A DNA stretch of 64,000 nucleotides from NCBI GenBank assembly GCA_003194445.1, contig PQXF01000007.1, positions 1 to 64,000 of the forward strand, given 5' to 3'. A program made the position numbers and the translations under genes. This document shows, piece after piece, positions 8,557-17,185 of the stretch (its first letter is position 1; each line of letters starts with the position of its first letter). This DNA is from Candidatus Methanogaster sp. (GTDB lineage Archaea; Halobacteriota; Methanosarcinia; Methanosarcinales; Methanogasteraceae). The notes under the pieces were generated by a model. It had not been told where the DNA came from. It was given only the letters and a program-made list of their open reading frames with translations, and did not search any database.

Positions 8557-9848
8557 TCAATGACCTCCACCAGTTTATCCACATCCGGTACGCGCAGTTC
8601 GCCGGACATCAGTTTTGGGAGGAGCGCATCGCGGATTGCTGCGATGGCACGGGATTGATGAATGTTTGAGACGATCATTTCAGTAATTAGATTGATTTTG
8701 ATGTTAAACGCTTCGACGACGTTTACAATAGGTACAATGATTTCGTATTGAGCAAGATCCTTCCAATTCGCTCTCGGCATTTTTGTACCAGTAGAGATTG
8801 TATCTGTGTATTGTATCACTTCATCGCTAGACATGTGACCAAGCACGAAACCAAACCACGACTGGTGTTTAGGCACAATAACGAGAATGTCTGTCGAACA
8901 TACCCCGTCGATTGCGGCGATGCCAACCTTATGAAAATATGGCCTTAACTTACCGAATGGTATCTCTCCACTCTGGAATTGGAACTTACCACTGGTTACG
9001 TCACCGACACACCCCCATTTTCCCAATGCAATACTCTTTCGTGGCATATGCTCAAGACCAACATACGATGTGTCTGCTAATATCGCTGAAGGCTTTACAC
9101 CACGTCGTGGGTTTTCAGCAATATCTCCTATTGTTCCAACCCCCCACCCCTCCGGCACCTCTCCCATCTCCGAATCCACCATCTCGCCGCCGCTGGATCT
9201 GTACGGCTTGCCGTCCTCGTTCGGGAACTCGAAGTCGACGAACCAGTGCTTGAAGATCGCCTGCCCGATCTGCTCGAGGGTCGCGTTCATCTGGCGGTTG
9301 AGCTCGATCTTGTCGTCTAAATCAGAAAGAATTTTTGCGATTGCTTTTTGTTCAGTAATTGGTGGAAGCGCAATTATCAGGCGATTAAAAACATCATTTT
9401 GCACCCTTTGTCTGCCCGATGTTCCCACCATTGATTTTATTGCCGTGTCTCTTACTTTAGGCAATCTCGAAAGATAATAAACGAATTCATTTGTTGTTTT
9501 AGCGTCCTTTCCAGAGAGTACTATAAATTCAGTCGAACCAAAACCAACTTCATCCTCGTTGAGTATATCGACAAAAGCAGTCTTGCCATTTTCCAAACAC
9601 GGAGTTATTCTTGCCATTAAAGTATCTCGGTTTTGAAATTTTGAGCCGCCCTTGAATTCTTTGACGAGATGGGTTTGGATTTTCTTATCAAATTCCTTTA
9701 AATCTGCCATAGAAACATATTTTGCTTCTGTTCCTTTCCTAAGGCTCCTCTTTGGATTCACATTCACTACATCAGAAAATATATTTGGATTCCACTCTAC
9801 CGGAATCCTTTCAATTCCAGTTTCTTTGAATCCTTGTTTTCGAATCAT
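8553..9848 (-). CDS. hsdS: Type I restriction-modification specificity subunit S
   Basis: 431 residues with the typical two target-recognition domains. The first half opens with GIERIPVEWNPNIFSDV, and its central conserved helix includes LPPITEQKAIAKILSDLDDK, then LNRQMNATLEQIGQAIFKHW and FVDFEFP. The second half opens with GEVPEGWGVGTIGDIAE and ends with the second conserved region (AAIRDALLPKLMSGELRVPD). HsdS determines which DNA sequence HsdM methylates and HsdR would cut. Length is normal. It is separated from hsdM by four frames, an unusual spacing, and overlaps the HamA-like gene downstream. With hsdR truncated, HsdM plus HsdS could still act as a methylase. Confidence 0.92.
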   Translation of the reverse strand: MIRKQGFKETGIERIPVEWNPNIFSDVVNVNPKRSLRKGTEAKYVSMADLKEFDKKIQTHLVKEFKGGSKFQNRDTLMARITPCLENGKTAFVDILNEDEVGFGSTEFIVLSGKDAKTTNEFVYYLSRLPKVRDTAIKSMVGTSGRQRVQNDVFNRLIIALPPITEQKAIAKILSDLDDKIELNRQMNATLEQIGQAIFKHWFVDFEFPNEDGKPYRSSGGEMVDSEMGEVPEGWGVGTIGDIAENPRRGVKPSAILADTSYVGLEHMPRKSIALGKWGCVGDVTSGKFQFQSGEIPFGKLRPYFHKVGIAAIDGVCSTDILVIVPKHQSWFGFVLGHMSSDEVIQYTDTISTGTKMPRANWKDLAQYEIIVPIVNVVEAFNIKINLITEMIVSNIHQSRAIAAIRDALLPKLMSGELRVPDVDKLVEVIE

Positions 9849-9898
9849 CTTTTTCCACCAAAAATAAACTTATCATCGATTTAATATTCATCTTCATC

Positions 9899-10438
9899 TT
9901 AGTCAGATTTTAATAACAAATATCCAATAGCTAATAATCCAAGAAACTTCAACGCTTGCCCTTGTTTTTTACTTTGAACATTACGAACGATGAATTGATA
10001 CAACCTATTCATTTCTGCTAATTGCTTTGTTGGGTCGTGGAAGTTTAGATAATTAACACCTTCCAACATACCCGTCGGTTTCGTAGAATCCAGTAAGATT
10101 GGAATGACATATTTATTACGCGACTTTGCTGCCCCTATCTCTTGCTGAACATAGTTTGACTCTACAGCAGATTCACTAAAAAATACAAGAAAAATATCCG
10201 CATCTTCAATCTTTTTGATAATTGTTTGATTTACTAACGAACCAGGCATAATACTTCTTTCTGCAAAAAATATATTCACACCTCGTATAGTTGAAATTTG
10301 ATTAACTAACGGTTGGATTTTAGCAGAATCATTCGTACTGTAACTTACAAAAATATTAAAATCTCCAGCTCCACCTTCTTTTTTCCATGCTTCTTTTTTT
10401 GTCAAAAATTGTGCATACCTATTTTCATCAGCACTCAT
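9899..10438 (-). CDS. TIR-domain protein with C-terminal membrane helix
   Basis: 179 residues. The TIR fold is visible from about residue 26: FNIFVSYSTNDSAKIQPLV (box 1), then NIFFAERSIMPGSLVNQTI, DADIFLVFFSESAVESNYV and QQEIGAAKSRNKYVIPILL. The Glu in QQEIG lies where the NADase catalytic Glu of TIR enzymes sits. The C-terminus ends in a hydrophobic helix (ALKFLGLLAIGYLLL), suggesting a membrane anchor. TIR effectors in prokaryotic immunity usually deplete NAD or make cyclic ADP-ribose signals. The gene starts directly after a short hsdS-like open frame, and hsdS follows 50 bp downstream. The sequence is AT-rich compared with the flanking genes, which fits recent acquisition. Confidence 0.85.
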   Translation of the reverse strand: MSADENRYAQFLTKKEAWKKEGGAGDFNIFVSYSTNDSAKIQPLVNQISTIRGVNIFFAERSIMPGSLVNQTIIKKIEDADIFLVFFSESAVESNYVQQEIGAAKSRNKYVIPILLDSTKPTGMLEGVNYLNFHDPTKQLAEMNRLYQFIVRNVQSKKQGQALKFLGLLAIGYLLLKSD

Positions 10439-10489
10439 TTATAACAACCTCCCGATCTCCGTCTCCTTGAACTCCGCACCAGAACCCAT
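10439..10489 (-). pseudogene. Relic of a second hsdS 5' end
   Basis: A 16-codon frame, MGSGAEFKETEIGRLL, ends at TAA immediately before the TIR ATG. Residues FKETEIGRL match the usual opening of HsdS (KETEIGRIPEEW) and parallel the intact hsdS in this window (GFKETGIERIP). The stop and TIR start abut with no gap. The likeliest reading is that the TIR gene joined or replaced the body of an hsdS copy, leaving its start. It might now act as a leader peptide that couples translation into TIR. Confidence 0.5.
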
Positions 10490-10539
10490 CCCCCGCTTTC
10501 CCGCATCATCACCCGCTCCTATCCGGCTCGCCCGCCCCT

Positions 10540-11928
10540 TCACCTGCCGACCACCTCCCAGTGCCCACCCTTTGCCGGACCGATTCGTGTAATAATGTTG
10601 TTCTTTTTCAATTTCGCAATCTGCATCTCAATTGCCCGTGATGATACACCAAGCTTTTCTGCAATCTCTTTTGCACTGATCGATGGATTTTCTTTGATAA
10701 GCAGAATGATTTTCTCCGAAGTTTTCTCCGAAGTTTTCTCCGAACTTCTTCTAGGAACTTCTTCTGGGAACTGGTTCCCGGTAGTACCCACGAAAGCTCC
10801 CTCATACTCAGGGCTTCTGTAAAACACGGTGGAAAAACCGCCCCTTTCCTTCCTGAATTCCACCTTAACGTCATTCTCTGTGCATTCATCATATATCCGC
10901 CTGATGCCTGTACCCCACCGCTCAACATCCTTGCTAAAATAAAGGATCTCAGAGATTAGTGGGTTCCGTTGTACCGATTCGGCATCCCCGTGGATATAAT
11001 CCGATGGCTCAAACCTTGCAGTGAATTCCCCGGGATTGTATATCTTTATCCGGTCCTTGAATATCGCAACTTTGTTGCTCTCAGCCCTAAAATAATCCCT
11101 GTGGCACAATGAATTAACAAGCGCCTCCCTTAGGGCATCAACCGGTATCTCAGGAATCTCAACTCGTTTAAAATCCTTAAACTCCACCCTCCAGTTCATC
11201 CTCTCAGATATGTACAGCTCGCATTGTCTCAGGATGTCAAACAGGGTGCCCCTGAAGACCTTGATGTCAAGGAAAGTTGTCTTATTAGTACCCGCAAACA
11301 CCGCAACCTGAACCTCCAGAGGATTGTCCTCACAAAAGAGAACCTCAGCAGCATTCAAAACCCTGTTGTCCGAAATGAGCTTAAGCTTCCGTAATGTCGT
11401 CTTAACATCCTTAAAATCAAAATTGATCCGTTCCACAGACTGTCCCTTTCCAACATATCTTTTCAACAGAGCTTCGTCTATTTCTGAGACTTCGACGTCA
11501 GAATATTGATTATCCCAGCGCAATCCGGATTTATTTCTCATCAGGAACAAATTTTCAAGTTCCCTTGCAGATACTTTCCTATCATCATCGCCCACCCGCA
11601 TATACGCCCTGCCGTACGCGAAATATGGGGATTCGTTACCCTGAAATATAACGCGGACACAGTCCTTACCGTCTAATATAACCCTGCTGATCTCCGGATA
11701 TATCCTCGGCTCAATATTATCGGACACTGTCTTTGAAACATCCCGTATCGTCTGCTCGCCGACATCCTGCCCGACAACTGTTCCATCGTTCTTAATCCCG
11801 AAATATAGCTCACCCTTCCGGTGTTTATTAAGAATAGCAGCAATTGAAATGATGGCTTCCTTTAATTCCGATGTGGATTTCTTTAATTCCAATGTTTCAT
11901 TTTCTTCAAAATCCGTGTTTGAATCCAT
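10540..11928 (-). CDS. AlbA_2/Schlafen-type ATP-binding regulator (COG2865-like)
   Basis: 462 residues from ATG 11928, preferred over the tracked TTG 11943 and preceded by AGG. The N-terminal AlbA_2 (Schlafen-like) domain is seen as ETLELKKSTSELKEAIISIA, with GELYFGIKNDGTVVGQDV, then YMRVGDDDRKVSARELENL. The middle carries PVDALREALVNSLCHRDY and ERWGTGIRRIYDEC, the ATPase-type C-terminal region of this family. A triple SEKT repeat leads to a winged helix at the C-terminus (ISAKEIAEKLGVSSRAIEMQ). Such proteins are DNA-binding regulators and are common next to type I hsd genes; whether it regulates the operon or is itself a defence effector cannot be seen. Confidence 0.85.
   Translation of the reverse strand: MDSNTDFEENETLELKKSTSELKEAIISIAAILNKHRKGELYFGIKNDGTVVGQDVGEQTIRDVSKTVSDNIEPRIYPEISRVILDGKDCVRVIFQGNESPYFAYGRAYMRVGDDDRKVSARELENLFLMRNKSGLRWDNQYSDVEVSEIDEALLKRYVGKGQSVERINFDFKDVKTTLRKLKLISDNRVLNAAEVLFCEDNPLEVQVAVFAGTNKTTFLDIKVFRGTLFDILRQCELYISERMNWRVEFKDFKRVEIPEIPVDALREALVNSLCHRDYFRAESNKVAIFKDRIKIYNPGEFTARFEPSDYIHGDAESVQRNPLISEILYFSKDVERWGTGIRRIYDECTENDVKVEFRKERGGFSTVFYRSPEYEGAFVGTTGNQFPEEVPRRSSEKTSEKTSEKIILLIKENPSISAKEIAEKLGVSSRAIEMQIAKLKKNNIITRIGPAKGGHWEVVGR
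10712..10745 (-). repeat. Three 12-bp coding repeats (TSEK)
   Basis: Tandem units of 12 bp (plus-strand TTCTCCGAAGTT) in the linker before the C-terminal winged helix of the AlbA_2 protein, encoding SEKTSEKTSEK. Units of 12 bp keep the frame, so unit gain or loss would only change linker length. Confidence 0.85.
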
Positions 11929-11962
11929 ATTTTGCTGCCTCAAGATATTCTAATCTATTCCA

Positions 11963-12346
11963 TCATATCGCTTCTATCTCATAATTTCTCTTCAGTTCGT
12001 CAAGAAATCCCTTTTCCAGATAGATCATGATGAAATATTCCTTTGAATCAACGTCTATCCCTCGTATCCCTATTTCAAGCATATCTCTGACGACCAATTC
12101 ATCATATAAAATACCAAATAAATTCATATTTTTTCTAAATATAATCACGAAATAATCTTTCGCAGTCTCATCGATCAAATTCAATACCGTTTTAAAATCT
12201 TTATCCGATCTGATTCTGGCAAAACTAACACCGGCGTCTAACATGGTTACTTCAGTAAGGACTCCATTGTTATCTGCCCAACTCATGATGTTTCTAATAT
12301 TTGCCAGACGATCATCCTTCAGTTTATAAAATACATCTCGTCCCAT
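11963..12346 (-). CDS. Unknown 127-aa protein between hsdM and the AlbA_2 gene
   Basis: I do not recognise this protein. It starts MGRDVFYKLKDDRLANIRNI, is alpha/beta in look, charged and soluble, with no signal peptide, zinc site or nuclease motif. It follows hsdM by 58 bp and precedes the AlbA_2 gene by about 34 bp on the same strand, so it belongs to the operon. Base composition is AT-rich, like the TIR gene and unlike hsdM. It could be a small regulator or an immunity-type protein. Confidence 0.7.
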   Translation of the reverse strand: MGRDVFYKLKDDRLANIRNIMSWADNNGVLTEVTMLDAGVSFARIRSDKDFKTVLNLIDETAKDYFVIIFRKNMNLFGILYDELVVRDMLEIGIRGIDVDSKEYFIMIYLEKGFLDELKRNYEIEAI

Positions 12347-12404
12347 ATTATTTGCAACCAGTTTATAGTGTCTTTCCTATCCCAATTTTAAATGGATTAT
12401 CAAA

Positions 12405-13964
12405 TCAAAGTTCGTACCCAAGCCCCGCAAGATTCTTCCGTATATCCTCTTCCAATCCACTCGACTTCTCAAAATGCCCGGAAAGTTCCGTAGTAAGCCG
12501 TTTCATCTTCCCATCAAATGGCTCGCCATCATCTTCCACCGCCTCTGCGCCTACATACCGCCCCGGAGTCAGGATGTGTCCGTGTTTCCTGATCTCATCG
12601 AGCGTAACCGCTCTGCAGAACCCGGGCACGTCTTCATAGTCTCCGCATTCCCCACCTTCCCCGCGCCATGTGTGATATGTGGACGCTATCCTCCCGATCT
12701 CCTCATCGGTAAGCTCCTTGTGCCTCCGGTCAACCATAACGCCCATTTTCCGGGCATCGATAAACAGAACTTCGCCACTCCGGTCCCTGAACCTGTGGTT
12801 CTTCTTATCCCGCGTAACAAACCAGAGGCATGCAGGAATCTGTGTGTTGTAGAACAATTGACCCGGCAGAGCAACCATACAGTCAACCAGATCCGCTTCG
12901 ACAATCTTTTTCCGAATCTCCCCCTCCCCACCAGTGTTAGAAGACATAGAGCCGTTAGCGAGCACAAATCCGGTTATCCCTGTTGGCGACAGATGATATA
13001 TAAAATGCTCTACCCATGCAAAGTTGGCGTTTCCTGTAGGCGGGACTCCGAATTTCCACCGTACATCGTCTCGCAGAAGTTCGCCTTTCCAATCGCTGTC
13101 ATTAAAAGGCGGATTGGCAAGGATAAAATCTGCTTTCAAATCTTTGTGTGCATCGTTTAAGAAACTGCCAACATTATTCCACTGGACATTCGCATCGATC
13201 CCGCGAATCGCAAGGTTCATCTTGCAGAGCCGCCACGTTGTCTGGTTTGATTCCTGCCCGTAGACCGAGATATCACCAATTCTTCCGCCATGCGCCTTTA
13301 CGAATTTCTCACTCTGGACAAACATGCCGCCAGAACCGCAGCAGGGGTCAAAGACCCTGCCTTTATATGGCTCGATCATCTCAACAAGAACCCTGACAAT
13401 CGATCTGGGGGTGTAGAACTGCCCGCCCTTCTTCCCTTCCGCATCTGCGAACTGTCCAAGGAAGTATTCATAAACTCGCCCCAGGATGTCCTTTGATCTA
13501 CTTTCATAATCCCCAAGACCAATCGTTCCGATGAGGTCGATCAACTCCCCAAGCCTCTGTTTATCAAGGGCTGGTCTCGCATAATTTTTAGGCAGAACGC
13601 CTTTTAAGATAGGATTATCCTTTTCGACCGCATCCATCGCATCATCGATCAGTTTGCCGATATCAGGTTGTTTCGCAGCGTTCCGGAGGTGATCCCATCG
13701 AGCAACTCCTGGAACCCAGAAGACATTCTCTGCCCGGTATTCGTCAGGATCTTCCGGGTCGGCTCCAGCAGCAGAATCTCTGACTAAGAAGACGTGTTGC
13801 TCTTCGAAAGCGTCGGAAATATATTTAAGAAATATTAAACCGAGAACAACATGCTTGTATTCGGCAGCATCCATGTTGTTTCTCAGTTTATCTGCCGCCT
13901 GCCAGAGTTTCTCTTCAAAACCAAGATTTGCCCCGTTTGAACGCTTATCCTTAATTTTAACCAT
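12405..13964 (-). CDS. hsdM: Type I restriction-modification DNA methylase subunit M
   Basis: 519-residue N6-adenine methyltransferase. An N-terminal helical HsdM domain ([37 protein letters not shown]) is followed by the SAM-binding motif [16 protein letters not shown] and the catalytic motif IV as ILANPPFN. The C-terminal part has the family sequence FIDARKMG and a helical tail. Length is normal. It is the first gene of the minus-strand operon; the ~640 bp upstream hold only an RNase HII relic. With HsdS it would modify host DNA; the matching HsdR is broken by an IS at the end of the operon. Confidence 0.93.
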   Translation of the reverse strand: MVKIKDKRSNGANLGFEEKLWQAADKLRNNMDAAEYKHVVLGLIFLKYISDAFEEQHVFLVRDSAAGADPEDPDEYRAENVFWVPGVARWDHLRNAAKQPDIGKLIDDAMDAVEKDNPILKGVLPKNYARPALDKQRLGELIDLIGTIGLGDYESRSKDILGRVYEYFLGQFADAEGKKGGQFYTPRSIVRVLVEMIEPYKGRVFDPCCGSGGMFVQSEKFVKAHGGRIGDISVYGQESNQTTWRLCKMNLAIRGIDANVQWNNVGSFLNDAHKDLKADFILANPPFNDSDWKGELLRDDVRWKFGVPPTGNANFAWVEHFIYHLSPTGITGFVLANGSMSSNTGGEGEIRKKIVEADLVDCMVALPGQLFYNTQIPACLWFVTRDKKNHRFRDRSGEVLFIDARKMGVMVDRRHKELTDEEIGRIASTYHTWRGEGGECGDYEDVPGFCRAVTLDEIRKHGHILTPGRYVGAEAVEDDGEPFDGKMKRLTTELSGHFEKSSGLEEDIRKNLAGLGYEL

Positions 13965-14065
13965 ATTTACACCTTGATACCGTACGTTTTAGTCTATTGT
14001 GCTTGCACAAATATAGGTTGTGGTTGCTTCCGCGGACGATTCCACGATTACACAGTCTGCCTAAA

Positions 14066-14398
14066 AATGCGGCATATTCGGATCACAGCGCATAGCCAAC
14101 TGCACCCAGGCCCACATCCGCGATCATCGCGGTAAAGATCACTGCACGGCACAAAGCCGATGCGACATACCCAATCGTTGCCGCAGCGTCCATCATCGCC
14201 AAGGTGCAGCGGGATCGCGCGGTCAGGACGCTCGGGAGGGAAGTCGGGGATTTCGGCAGTGGGTATCCATCCGATCCAAAGACCATCCGGTTCATGCGGG
14301 AGTGGTTCCGAGAACACAAGAGTTTTCCGGAGTGGGTGCGGCATTCGTGGAAGACTACGAGCAACGTGGTAGCGGCGGCAGCGCAGAGAACGCTGTGA
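14066..14398 (+). pseudogene. rnhB: RNase HII C-terminal relic
   Basis: Not called as such in the ORF track. From about 14104 the plus strand reads PTSAIIAVKITARHKADATY, then PIVAAASIIAKVQRDRAV, GSGYPSDPKTIRFMREW and FPEWVRHSWKT, ending at TGA 14398. These are the RNase HII signatures (HKAD..YP, AASIIAKV.RD, GSGYPSDP.T, R.SWKT). Upstream a TAG breaks the frame, and NAAY followed in another frame by GSQRIAN suggests at least one indel in the DVNAAYFGS region. The N-terminal two thirds, including the first catalytic residues, are absent. This is a decayed remnant, left where hsdM begins on the other strand. Confidence 0.8.
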
Positions 14399-14629
14399 TC
14401 GGACGATCGATTGTTACGCGGTACCTTAGTATGGCGGGTGTGGCGGTCGGGGTGATGTCCCTAACCGAAGATCGAGACTTTACAATTTCTTCCGGTCGAG
14501 TTAAAAAATGTCCGGATCTGAACACCACGCGTTAGCACTAACGAGATACCAACAATCTTATCACCCCCTCCACACATTCATATACGGCAGCTCGGATATG
14601 AGTTGCAAAAAACAGTCAGGAGGGTAGCT
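14399..14629. other. Intergenic leader of AOR gene
   Basis: About 230 bp between the RNase HII relic and the AOR gene. No gene seen. A GGAGGG Shine-Dalgarno sits 8 bp before ATG 14630. I see no clear TATA element or repeat. Confidence 0.5.
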
Positions 14630-16444
14630 ATGAACGGATATATGGAAAAGATTCTGGATGTAGATTTGAATTCCGGCAGACTCGCTGACCGATCTATCGA
14701 TGAAAAAACCGCACGTAAGTTCCTTGGAGGTAAGGGGCTCGGGCTTACGATCATTTATGACGAGCTAAAGCCCGATGTCGATGCGCTTGGTCCTGATAAC
14801 ATCATCGTCTTCGCGACAGGACCTGCAACAGGCACCAGTTTTCCGACCGGCGGCAGATACCATGTGATGGCGATGAAGTCCCCGCTCACAGGCTCCGTTG
14901 GAAGTGCGAACTCGGGCGGCAGATGGGGTCCTCTCTTAAAGGCAGCCGGGTACGATGCTGTTGTTGTGAGAGGTGCATCGGATGCGCCGGTGTACCTCAT
15001 GATAATCGATGGCGAGGCAGAACTGGTGGACGCTCCAAGATTATGGGGGAAGACTACATTCCAGGCGACCGATGAGATTGTGGCAGAGGCAGGACAGAAG
15101 GCATCGGTCGCATGCATCGGACCTGCCGGCGAGAATCTGGCAGCGATCTCGTGCATCGTCAATGACAACTACAGGGCAGCAGGCAGGACCGGCATGGGTG
15201 CTGTCATGGGTAGCAAGAAGTTAAAGGCGATCGCGGTATACGGCACCGGAAAGGCGACGGTTGCAAGACCGGATGAGATGAAGGAACAGGTAAAGAGCGC
15301 TCTACAGAAGCTAAATGAGAACCCGGTCACCGGCACTGGTGGAGGGCTTCAAACTTACGGAACAGCAGTGCTCGTCAATGCCTTAAACGAACAGGGTGCA
15401 TATCCTTCGCGGAACTTCCGGACCGGATATTTTCCTGATGCTGATAAGCAGAGTGGCGAAACGCTTGCTGAGAAGTATCTCACCGGAAAGAAGGCGTGTT
15501 GGGGCTGTCCGATCGGTTGCGGCAGGTCCACATCAGTCCCGGATGGTGCATTCAGCGTGACACGCGGAGAGGGACCGGAATACGAGACGATATTCGCATT
15601 CGGGTCGGACTGCGGAATAACAGAACTCGATGCGATCACGAAAGCCAACCACCTCTGCAACGAACTCGGGCTCGACACCATCTCCACCGGTGCGACGATC
15701 GCATGTGCAATGGAACTTGTGGAGAATGGAAATATCCCTGAATCGAGACTCCATGGCCTCAATCTGGCGTTTGGAAACGCAGGCGCGATGGTGGAAGCAG
15801 TATGGATGACCGCATACCGTGCAGGGATCGGTGATGACCTTGCTTGCGGATCGCGGTCTTTAGCAGAGAAATACGGGGCACCCGAACTATCGATGACCGT
15901 GAAAGGTCTTGAAATTCCTGCGTATGATCCGCGTGCCATACAGGGTATCGGTCTTAACTATGCGACCGCCAACCGCGGCGGCTGCCATGTGAGCGGCTAT
16001 ACAGTATCGCCAGAGGTTTTGGGGCTTCCTGAGAAGCTGGATCCATACACGACAGAAGGAAAAGCGCAGTGGGTCAAGACGTTTCAGGATTTCACATCGG
16101 TTGTCAACTCGTCAGTGGTCTGCCTCTTCAACACGTTCGCGCTTGGACTGCCCGATTACGCGGGAATGCTCTCATGCATCACAGGATGGGACATTGGCGA
16201 TCAGGAACTGCTGATGATCGGCGAGCGGGTGACCAACCTTGAGCGGCTGATCCTCAACCGGTACGGATTTGATGAGAAGGATGATACACTACCCAAGAGA
16301 CTCACGAGCGATCCGATGCCTGAGGGACCTGCCAGCGGTCGGGTATCGCAGCTCTCGACAATGCTTCCCGAATACTACGAACTCCGCGGATGGGAGCATG
16401 GCAAGCCCGGATCAGAGAAATTAAGGGAACTTGGACTTTCGTAG
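14630..16444 (+). CDS. Tungsten aldehyde:ferredoxin oxidoreductase (AOR family)
   Basis: 604 residues from ATG 14630, chosen over the tracked TTG 14603 because GTCAGGAGGGT lies just upstream. AOR enzymes oxidise aldehydes to acids with ferredoxin, using a tungsto-bispterin and a 4Fe-4S cluster. Seen: the N-terminal pterin domain (FLGGKGLGLTIIYDEL, TGPATGTSFPTGGRYHV, SPLTGSVGSANSGGRWG), the cluster cysteines CWGCPIGC and a later VVCLFNTF, and DPRAIQGIGLNYATANRGGC. Length is normal. A second, diverged AOR is at 61956. Which aldehyde it uses is not visible. Next to it, convergently, lies RNase P subunit Rpp30. Confidence 0.93.
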   Translation: MNGYMEKILDVDLNSGRLADRSIDEKTARKFLGGKGLGLTIIYDELKPDVDALGPDNIIVFATGPATGTSFPTGGRYHVMAMKSPLTGSVGSANSGGRWGPLLKAAGYDAVVVRGASDAPVYLMIIDGEAELVDAPRLWGKTTFQATDEIVAEAGQKASVACIGPAGENLAAISCIVNDNYRAAGRTGMGAVMGSKKLKAIAVYGTGKATVARPDEMKEQVKSALQKLNENPVTGTGGGLQTYGTAVLVNALNEQGAYPSRNFRTGYFPDADKQSGETLAEKYLTGKKACWGCPIGCGRSTSVPDGAFSVTRGEGPEYETIFAFGSDCGITELDAITKANHLCNELGLDTISTGATIACAMELVENGNIPESRLHGLNLAFGNAGAMVEAVWMTAYRAGIGDDLACGSRSLAEKYGAPELSMTVKGLEIPAYDPRAIQGIGLNYATANRGGCHVSGYTVSPEVLGLPEKLDPYTTEGKAQWVKTFQDFTSVVNSSVVCLFNTFALGLPDYAGMLSCITGWDIGDQELLMIGERVTNLERLILNRYGFDEKDDTLPKRLTSDPMPEGPASGRVSQLSTMLPEYYELRGWEHGKPGSEKLRELGLS

Positions 16445-16477
16445 GCGGCAGATATACATCGGACTGTATCAGGGGGG

Positions 16478-17173
16478 TCAATCGTCCGTAACGATCCAGA
16501 CCCCTTCCATGACCCAGTTCTCGCTTCCCCGACGTAGGATCTCCTCAGGGACCGCGCTAATCGCTGCGATCGCTTCATCCTCTGTCATCCCAAAGACCCC
16601 CCCAAGCGCGATCATCTCCCTCGGTGCCCGGAGGTCGTAGATCGACTGCGCATTGCTCGCAAGGATCATCGGCGCACCGTACTTGCGTGCGAGCTTGAGG
16701 TTGTGCCTGAAATTCGTGAGTGCTCGAACCCGCGCCCTTCCGCGCATCCTGATTATTGAATCGAGATTGAACTCGATTGCCACCCGGTTTTCAGATGCAA
16801 ACCGCATGAGCACATGATTCAGCCGCTCGTCCGGATGCGATAGGATATCGACAGCAGGGCTCTCGACTGCTGCACGGTTGATCTTCTCGTTTCCGCCATG
16901 CACAGAAAGCACAGAGACGCGGGGACGGTATCTCTGGATCATCTGCCTCAGGTGGTGCGGGTTCTTTGCGACGATCTCGATTCCCGAATAGACCGCGATT
17001 TTGGGATGATCAGTCATCTCCGGTTCCTGCGGATGGTGCGGTGTGTGATTCGTGATCGCGATTCCCGCGTAGCCGTATCCTGCCGCAGTCTCTGCCATCG
17101 CCTCTGGCGAACCTTCACATTCGGGCGCGGTGTGGATGCTAAAGTCGTAGAACTTTCTGGTGCGGATCGTCAT
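16478..17173 (-). CDS. rnp3: RNase P protein component 3 (Rpp30)
   Basis: 231 residues. The PHP-like TIM barrel of archaeal Rpp30 is recognisable from FYDFSIHTAPECEGSPEAM, then GYAGIAITNHTPHH, VYSGIEIVAKNP, VLSVHGGNEKINRAAVE, VDILSHPDERLNHVL and VAIEFNLDSIIRMRG. It is one of the protein subunits that support the RNase P RNA in tRNA 5' maturation. Length is normal. It sits convergent to the AOR gene (34-bp gap) and 13 bp downstream of gene A0 of the secreted-protein array, with which it shares strand. Confidence 0.92.
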   Translation of the reverse strand: MTIRTRKFYDFSIHTAPECEGSPEAMAETAAGYGYAGIAITNHTPHHPQEPEMTDHPKIAVYSGIEIVAKNPHHLRQMIQRYRPRVSVLSVHGGNEKINRAAVESPAVDILSHPDERLNHVLMRFASENRVAIEFNLDSIIRMRGRARVRALTNFRHNLKLARKYGAPMILASNAQSIYDLRAPREMIALGGVFGMTEDEAIAAISAVPEEILRRGSENWVMEGVWIVTDD

Positions 17174-17185
17174 CTCTTTATCCTT

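Noticed and set aside
14048-14344. 98-aa minus-strand ORF upstream of hsdM
   Set aside because: It is antisense to the RNase HII relic, which explains the open frame.
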